64,000 nt of DNA from the NCBI RefSeq assembly GCF_029211125.1, contig NZ_JARGEN010000025.1, positions 1 through 64,000 of the forward strand, given 5' to 3'. Within the stretch, counting starts at the first letter, position 1. The number at the start of each line of letters is the position of its first letter. This document shows positions 58,986 through 64,000 of this stretch, piece by piece. A program made the translations under genes and the position numbers. Source of the stretch: Curvibacter soli (lineage in GTDB: Bacteria > Pseudomonadota > Gammaproteobacteria > Burkholderiales > Burkholderiaceae_C). Under the pieces are notes generated by a model. It worked only from the letters and a program-made list of their open reading frames with translations. It made no database searches and had not been told where the DNA came from.

Positions 58986-60743
58986 ATGGCAATGGAAGAA
59001 TACCGTCTGACCGCCACGCTGCTGGACACGCTGGGCATCGCGATGTGCGTGTTCGATGCGCAGGACTGCTCCGTGCTGTGGAACCAGTCGTTCCTGCGCT
59101 TCTTCCCCGAGCACGACGGCCACGTGTACGCGGGCGAGCCCTACGGCGAGAACCTGCGCCGCTTCTACCGCAGCCGGCTGCCGCCCGAGGAGCTGGTGAA
59201 CATCGAGCGCTACGTGGCCGATGGCGTGCAGCGCAACCGCACGCAGACCCGGCCCTTCGTGTTCCAGCACCGCGGCCGCTGGTTCCGGGTGTCGTCGGTG
59301 CCCGAGCCGGGCGGCGGGCGGCTGCGCATCTGGATCAGCCTCTCGACGGCCGAAGCCTGGCAGTACGACACGCGCACGCCCGAGACGGTGCTGCGCGACC
59401 TGCAGTCGCACGACGCGATGGCGATGCTGGAGAACATCGGCGAGGGCGCGGTGGTGCTCGACGCGGACCAGCACATCCTGGCCGCCAACGACCGCTTCGT
59501 GCAGATGTACGGCGCCGCGACCAAGGAGACCGTGATTGGCATGACCTACGCCGAACTGGTGTACGGGCTGTGGGACGAAACCGGCATGCTGGAGCAGCGT
59601 GCGCTGTACGAGCAGGATCTGACTGCGGCGCTGCTCGACGGCGCCAGCTTCGCCGGCGCGCCGTTCGAAGTGCCGCTGCCGGGTCCGCGCTGGGTGCGCG
59701 TGACCATGAACCACACGGCGGGCGGCCAGAGCTATGCCATCCACGCCGACATCAGCGCCAGCAAACAGCACGAGTTGGAGCTGCGCGCCGCCGAGAAGCA
59801 CGCGCGCGAGCTGGCCAACCGGCTGCGCCTGGAGACCCGCCGCCTCGAGGAGAGCGAACAGCGCCTGCGCACCACCTTCACGCAGTCGGGCATCCCCTCG
59901 CTGGTGGCGCTGCCACAGGGCGGCCTCATCGACGTGAACGACGCGCTGTGCGCGCTGCTGGGCTATCCGCGCGATGACCTGCTGCGGCTGGGCCTGGCCG
60001 ACGTGATGTCCGCCGACGCCGCCGCGCTGGCCGGCACCTTCGCCCAGGACGCCCCCGCGCAGGCGCCGCGCTTCTTCGACACCGAGGTGTCCTTCATCCG
60101 CCGGGACGGCAGCAGCGGAGCCGGCCAGTTCTTCTGCGCGCCGGTGCGCGATGCGGCTGGGCGCTGCCAGCACGTGGTCGGCCACCTGCTCGACATCACC
60201 CAGCGCAAGTCCGCCGAGAAGGCGCATGCCCGCGTCATGCAGACGCTGCGGCAGGAGGCGCTGCACGACGGCCTCACCGGCCTGCGCAACCGGCGCAGCC
60301 TGGAGGCCGAGCTGCGCGACCTCACGACCCGCGCCGGTACGCACGGCCTGCTGTTCATCGACCTCGACGGCTTCAAGGACGTCAACGACGTGGCCGGCCA
60401 CGCCGCCGGCGACGAGGTGCTGCGCGAGATCGCCGAGCTGCTGCGCCAGGCCGTGCGCTCGGGCGACACGGTGGCGCGCCTGGGCGGCGACGAATTCGTG
60501 GTGGTGCTGCACCACTGCGATGCGGCACAGGCGATGGCGGTCGGCGCCAAGATCACCCGCATCCTTGCCGCGCGGGAGTTCCCCTTCTCCGGCCAGGTGT
60601 TCCATGTCGGCGCCAGCATCGGTGTGCGCATCTTCGACGGCGCGAGCACGAGCGCCGAGGACCTCATGCGCGATGCCGACGCCGCCTGCTACGCGGCCAA
60701 GCGCAAGGGGCGTGGGCGGGTCGAGCGGCACCCGGCGTCATGA
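58986..60743 (+). CDS. Multi-PAS diguanylate cyclase
   Basis: A 585-residue cytoplasmic signalling enzyme. Three PAS-type modules (about 8-125, 140-265, 295-415) are followed by a GGDEF domain (about 425-580) that makes cyclic di-GMP from two GTP. The active site is LGGDEFVVVLH, with the inhibitory site RSGD five residues before it, so product inhibition is likely. No membrane helix is seen. The start at 58986 (MAMEEYRLTATLL) is the first plausible one. It ends back to back with rlmI at TCATGA. Confidence 0.88.
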   Translation: MAMEEYRLTATLLDTLGIAMCVFDAQDCSVLWNQSFLRFFPEHDGHVYAGEPYGENLRRFYRSRLPPEELVNIERYVADGVQRNRTQTRPFVFQHRGRWFRVSSVPEPGGGRLRIWISLSTAEAWQYDTRTPETVLRDLQSHDAMAMLENIGEGAVVLDADQHILAANDRFVQMYGAATKETVIGMTYAELVYGLWDETGMLEQRALYEQDLTAALLDGASFAGAPFEVPLPGPRWVRVTMNHTAGGQSYAIHADISASKQHELELRAAEKHARELANRLRLETRRLEESEQRLRTTFTQSGIPSLVALPQGGLIDVNDALCALLGYPRDDLLRLGLADVMSADAAALAGTFAQDAPAQAPRFFDTEVSFIRRDGSSGAGQFFCAPVRDAAGRCQHVVGHLLDITQRKSAEKAHARVMQTLRQEALHDGLTGLRNRRSLEAELRDLTTRAGTHGLLFIDLDGFKDVNDVAGHAAGDEVLREIAELLRQAVRSGDTVARLGGDEFVVVLHHCDAAQAMAVGAKITRILAAREFPFSGQVFHVGASIGVRIFDGASTSAEDLMRDADAACYAAKRKGRGRVERHPAS

Positions 60744-61925
60744 AGGCTTGCGCATCACCGCCAGCCCCTTGAGGTACTCGCCCTCTGGAAAGGTGATGGT
60801 CATCGGGTGGTCGGGCGCGCCGCCCATGCGCTCGGTGATGTAGCCGTCCACGCCCGCGTCGATGGCCGCGCCGGCCACGATCTTGTGGAACAGGTCGGCG
60901 CCGATGCCGCCCGAGCACGAATACGTGAACAGCAGGCCGCCGGGCGCCAGCAGCTTGAAGGCGAGCCGGTTGATGTCCTTGTAGGCGCGCGCGGCGCGCT
61001 CGGGATGCGCCGCCGTGGGCGCGAGCTTGGGCGGATCGAGCACGATGGCGTCGAACACCGCGCCCTCCTGGCCAAAGCGGCGCAGGCTGGCGTTCACGTC
61101 GGCATCCAGGAAGGTGGCGCGGCCCGCATCGAAGCCGTTGAGCGCCACATGCGCGGCCGCGCGCGCAAGCGCCGGGGCCGAGGAATCGATGGAGGTGACG
61201 TGCCCCGCGCCGCCCGCCAGCGCAGCCACGGTGAAGCCGCCGGTATAGCAGTAGCAGTTGAGCACGCGCGCGAAGCCCAGGCGCCGCGTGGCGTCGGCAA
61301 AGCGCTTGCGGCTGTCGCGCTGGTCCAGGTAGAAGCCGGTCTTGTGGCCGGCGGCGATGTCGAGGGTGAGGCGCCAGCCGTGTTCGCAGATGGCGAGTTC
61401 GGTCGCGCCCTCCCCCCGCAGCCAGCCCGTGGCCGGCGCCAGCCCTTCGAGGCCGCGGGCACTGGCGTCCGAGCGCTCGTACAGCCGCGCCAGGCCCGTG
61501 GCCTGCAGCAGCGCGTCGGCGATCACGGGCTTCCAGCGCTCCACGCCGGCGGACGTGAACTGCGCGACCAGCGTGTCGCCATAGCGGTCGACGATCAATC
61601 CAGGCAGGCCGTCGGATTCGCCGTGTACCAGCCGCAGGCCGTCGCTTTGTATGTCAAATCGGGCTCTAGCGCTTATAGAACGGGCGATGGCAGCTATGAA
61701 AAAAGAAGCATCCATGCGCTGCGCCTCGTCGAAACTCCAGGCCCGCGCGCGGATGTGCGAGGCCGGGCTGTACGCGGCCCAGGCCAGGAAGCGGCCATCG
61801 TGCGCCTCCACGCGCACCGTCTCGCCGCTGTCGGCACCGCCGCGGGCGATGGCCGATTCGAAGATCCAGGGATGGCGGCGCAGGAGCGAGCGCTCCCGGC
61901 CTTCGCGCAGACGGATGGTTTTCAT
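60738..61925 (-). CDS. rlmI: 23S rRNA m5C1962 methyltransferase
   Basis: A SAM-dependent RlmI-type methyltransferase, 395 residues. The N-terminal PUA domain (about 1-75) starts KTIRLREGRERSLLRRHPWI. The Rossmann domain has NCYCYTGGFTVAALAGGAGH and DAIVLDPPKLAPT, with CSGGIGADLF at the end. Residues about 72-93 (DASFFIAAIARSISARARFD) are translated from a dispersed repeat copy. The stop abuts the stop of the diguanylate cyclase. Confidence 0.92.
   Translation of the reverse strand: MKTIRLREGRERSLLRRHPWIFESAIARGGADSGETVRVEAHDGRFLAWAAYSPASHIRARAWSFDEAQRMDASFFIAAIARSISARARFDIQSDGLRLVHGESDGLPGLIVDRYGDTLVAQFTSAGVERWKPVIADALLQATGLARLYERSDASARGLEGLAPATGWLRGEGATELAICEHGWRLTLDIAAGHKTGFYLDQRDSRKRFADATRRLGFARVLNCYCYTGGFTVAALAGGAGHVTSIDSSAPALARAAAHVALNGFDAGRATFLDADVNASLRRFGQEGAVFDAIVLDPPKLAPTAAHPERAARAYKDINRLAFKLLAPGGLLFTYSCSGGIGADLFHKIVAGAAIDAGVDGYITERMGGAPDHPMTITFPEGEYLKGLAVMRKPS
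61649..61715. repeat. AGCTAT/AGCGC dispersed repeat inside rlmI, copy R7
   Basis: TGTCAAATCGGGCTCTAGCG then CTTATAGAACGGGCGATGGC and AGCTATGAAAAAAGAAGC. It matches the intergenic copies and is read in frame on the minus strand as the linker between the PUA and methyltransferase parts. Confidence 0.75.
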
Positions 61926-61947
61926 GGCGGGAATTGTCGCCGCACCC

Positions 61948-62051
61948 CAGGCCAGCAGCCGCCGCGGAACGGGCTTTGCCCGGCCGCTGGCGGCGCCCCC
62001 TTGAGGGGAGAGGCGGTTACACGCGGCAGCGTGAACCGCTTCGGGGGTGGG
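61948..62051 (-). repeat. 3'-flanking hairpin repeat, copy 4 (after the EAL gene)
   Basis: GCAGCCGCCGCGGAACGGGC, TTTGCCCGGCCGCTGGCGGC, then CCCC-TTGA-GGGG (61997-62008) and CACGCGGCAGCGTG. It lies directly after the EAL gene stop and before the rlmI start, so it forms the rlmI leader in the same direction. Confidence 0.6.
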
Positions 62052-64000
62052 CTAATCCTCGCGGCGGTCCAGCAGCGAGGCCATGGAGGCCAGGTTCAGG
62101 TCGCCCACCAGCACGCCCACGAAACCGCCCTGATCGTCCGTGATGGGCACGGAGATGGTCAGGCAGAAGTCCTCGGACGCGGTGGACAGGTAGATGGCCG
62201 ACACGTAGGGCTTGCAGCTCCCGTGCGGCGCGGTGAAGTACGGCTGCCCGCTGCGGTCGGTGCCCGCGCCGCCGGCCCGGATGCGCCCGTACATGTTGGG
62301 GTTGATCCAGTTCGGGTAGCGCTGGCGGCCCTCGGCGTCGAGCTCGAACAGCATTTCGAAGAACGGATAGGCCTTGAACACGTGGTCCATGGCGTGCGGG
62401 TCGCGGCTGCGCGGCTGCGTGAGCAGGTGTTCGAGCGTCCGCAGCGCGTGCGACTCCCAGCCGTGGAGGTCCGGCATCTCGGCGTGCGCGTGCATGGTGG
62501 GTGGCGTGCCCTCGATCACGACCACGCTGCCCCACTGCGCCTTGCCCACCTTCTTGAGGTAGGCCGCGCGCTCGGCGGCGGCCACGCTGTCCCGCAGGGG
62601 CCCGGAGGAGCCGTTGACGCAGGCGACGGAGATGCTGGCAATGGGATGGCGGGCACCGTCGTCGGTGGTGAAGTAGCCGCGCGCGACGTCCGCCGGGTCG
62701 TACAGGTGGCTGGCCAGCGCATGGAACTGGCCGATGGCACGCTGGATCTGCTCCAGCAGCGTGGGCTCCTCGCGGTCGAGCAGCAGGATGAAGTCGTCGC
62801 CGCCAATGTGACCCAGCAGCCGGTCGGGCCGGCCCACGAACACATGGCGCAGGATCTCGGCCAGCGTGCGGATCATGGCGTCGCCGCGGATGAAGCCGTA
62901 GCGGTCGTTGAACGACTTGAAGTGGTCCAGGTCGATGTAGACCAGGTTGACGCTGCCGTGGCGCCGGCCCAGCCGCATCTCGATGGCCTGGCGCAGCGAC
63001 GGGCCGGTGGGTAGCTGCGACAGCGGATGCAGGCTGGTGCCGTGCTCCTGCCGCGACAGGATGTGGGCCACGAGCATCATGGGCTCGACCACGCCCATGA
63101 ACTCTCCCTCGGGGCTGATGACGGTCCACGGGTCGGCCTCGCCGCGGTCGAGGTAGAGCGAGCGCGCCAGCGCCGGCAGCGTGATGTCGTGCGGCAGCGC
63201 GCGGCGCAGCGGTTGGCACACCGCTGCCAGCGAGCGCGTGGCGCGCGCCAGCACGCGCCCGCGCGCGGCCAGGCCCACGGGGCTGCCGGCGTCGGTCACC
63301 ACCACCCAGGGCAGCGAGGGCGACTCGCGGAAATGCCTGCGCACCGCCTCGATGGGCGTGTGCAGCTCGACCGCCACGCCGGGGTCGATCACGTCGGTGA
63401 GCTTGAAGCGGTCCTGCGGCTGGATGCGCCAGGCGTCGTCGGTCTCGGGCAGGGCCACCGGGTCCACCTGGGGCGGCGCGGCGGGCCGCGCGAACAGGTA
63501 GCCCTGCGCGAAGCGGATGCCCAGGCCCTGGCAGAAGGCCAGGTCCTCGGGCCGCTCCAGCCCCTCGGCGATGACGGTGGCGCCCAGCCGGTCGGCCATG
63601 GAGACGATGGCCTCCAGCAGCACCGAGCGCACGCGGCTGCCCTGCGCCTCATGCACCAGAGCGCGGTCGATCTTGATGAAGTCGGCCCGCACCATGGCCA
63701 GCGTGGCCAGGCCGTTGAAACCCGCGCCCATGTCGTCGAGCGCGATGCGCAGGCCCTGGGCGCGCAGCGCGTCGCAGCGCTCGGCGAGCCGGGTGGCGTC
63801 CACGCGCTCGCTCTCCACTACCTCGATCACGAGGTCGCGCCGCTCCACGCCCTGCTCGCGCATCCAGGCCAGCAGTTGCGACAGCCAGTCCTCGTGCAGC
63901 AGGGTCGTGGGCATGACGTTGAGGAACAGCGGGATGCCCGGCGTGATGTCGCGCGCCTTGCGCGCCAGCGCCTGCTGCTGGCAGGCGAGATCGAGGTCGT
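62052..64000 (-). CDS. EAL-CBS-GGDEF cyclic di-GMP protein with C-terminal sensor domain (5' end cut)
   Basis: A partial gene; the start lies beyond the right edge. Visible from the cut end: the rear of an EAL phosphodiesterase domain (LFLNV, LVIEVVESERVD, ALDDMGAGFNGLA, FIKIDRALV, VIAEGLE), then a CBS-like pair, then a GGDEF domain with GGDDF. The C-terminal about 100 residues (NWINPNMYGRIR then DDQGGFVGVLVGDLNL) look like a PDC/Cache-type sensor. GGDDF is a conservative change, so the cyclase may or may not be active. No membrane helix is seen in this part. Confidence 0.85.
   Translation of the reverse strand, partial: DLDLACQQQALARKARDITPGIPLFLNVMPTTLLHEDWLSQLLAWMREQGVERRDLVIEVVESERVDATRLAERCDALRAQGLRIALDDMGAGFNGLATLAMVRADFIKIDRALVHEAQGSRVRSVLLEAIVSMADRLGATVIAEGLERPEDLAFCQGLGIRFAQGYLFARPAAPPQVDPVALPETDDAWRIQPQDRFKLTDVIDPGVAVELHTPIEAVRRHFRESPSLPWVVVTDAGSPVGLAARGRVLARATRSLAAVCQPLRRALPHDITLPALARSLYLDRGEADPWTVISPEGEFMGVVEPMMLVAHILSRQEHGTSLHPLSQLPTGPSLRQAIEMRLGRRHGSVNLVYIDLDHFKSFNDRYGFIRGDAMIRTLAEILRHVFVGRPDRLLGHIGGDDFILLLDREEPTLLEQIQRAIGQFHALASHLYDPADVARGYFTTDDGARHPIASISVACVNGSSGPLRDSVAAAERAAYLKKVGKAQWGSVVVIEGTPPTMHAHAEMPDLHGWESHALRTLEHLLTQPRSRDPHAMDHVFKAYPFFEMLFELDAEGRQRYPNWINPNMYGRIRAGGAGTDRSGQPYFTAPHGSCKPYVSAIYLSTASEDFCLTISVPITDDQGGFVGVLVGDLNLASMASLLDRRED

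Overview
The window is typical of a high-GC betaproteobacterium, most likely a member of the Comamonadaceae (Acidovorax / Alicycliphilus / Diaphorobacter type). The signs are the protein sequences (a DksA whose zinc finger is degenerate, a DUF3460 protein, an IPTL-CTERM surface protein, MurE of the meso-diaminopimelate type), strong G/C bias at third codon positions, and short dispersed repeats. I found no rRNA, tRNA or CRISPR array and no complete transposase gene. Taxonomy is inferred from pattern recognition, not from a search.

Layout. 0-15 kb: housekeeping genes (serS, a PLP dehydratase, a CBS protein, ispH-fkpB, radC-smr, M48 protease-LemA, a truncated haemoglobin, a kinase fused to a TraR/DksA zinc finger, an ABC permease). 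13-17 kb: two miniature mobile elements, a lower-GC IPTL-CTERM surface protein, fdhD and the remnant of a formate-dehydrogenase-like molybdoenzyme. 17-33 kb: apbC, a membrane nuclease-like/patatin pair, metG, scpA, a ClC channel, panB-panC, queE, a chemoreceptor and thiC with a TPP riboswitch. 33-52.4 kb: lpxC and a complete division and cell wall (dcw) cluster on the minus strand, in the order mraZ-rsmH-ftsL-ftsI-murE-murF-mraY-murD-ftsW-murG-murC-ddl-ftsQ-ftsA-ftsZ-lpxC, with a MraZ-type operator upstream. 52.4-64 kb: hslVU, a STAS-like protein, dksA with a COG0523 GTPase, a diguanylate cyclase, rlmI, and an EAL/GGDEF protein that runs off the right edge.

How the parts work together. Most dcw genes are joined by 1-4 base start/stop overlaps and so look translationally coupled. 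At three junctions (ftsW-murG, murG-murC, murF-mraY) extra DNA has been gained, but it is filled by mini-ORFs of 28+28, 27 and 13 codons. These resemble the ends of the neighbouring genes and overlap the flanking stop and start codons, so an unbroken ribosome relay is kept. I consider this the most novel feature of the window.

A second theme is small repeats. One miniature element family (CCTGGAAACGGCAGTTG ends, 5-bp target duplications) has three copies. A second (158 bp, CTAG at both ends) has three copies, one of which carries a nested copy of the first. A family of about 65-70 bp with an AGCTAT...AGCGCTT core occurs between genes and in frame inside metG, murD and rlmI. A hairpin repeat sits directly after the stop codons of serS, ftsZ, ftsA and the EAL gene, and a related copy lies in frame in murD.
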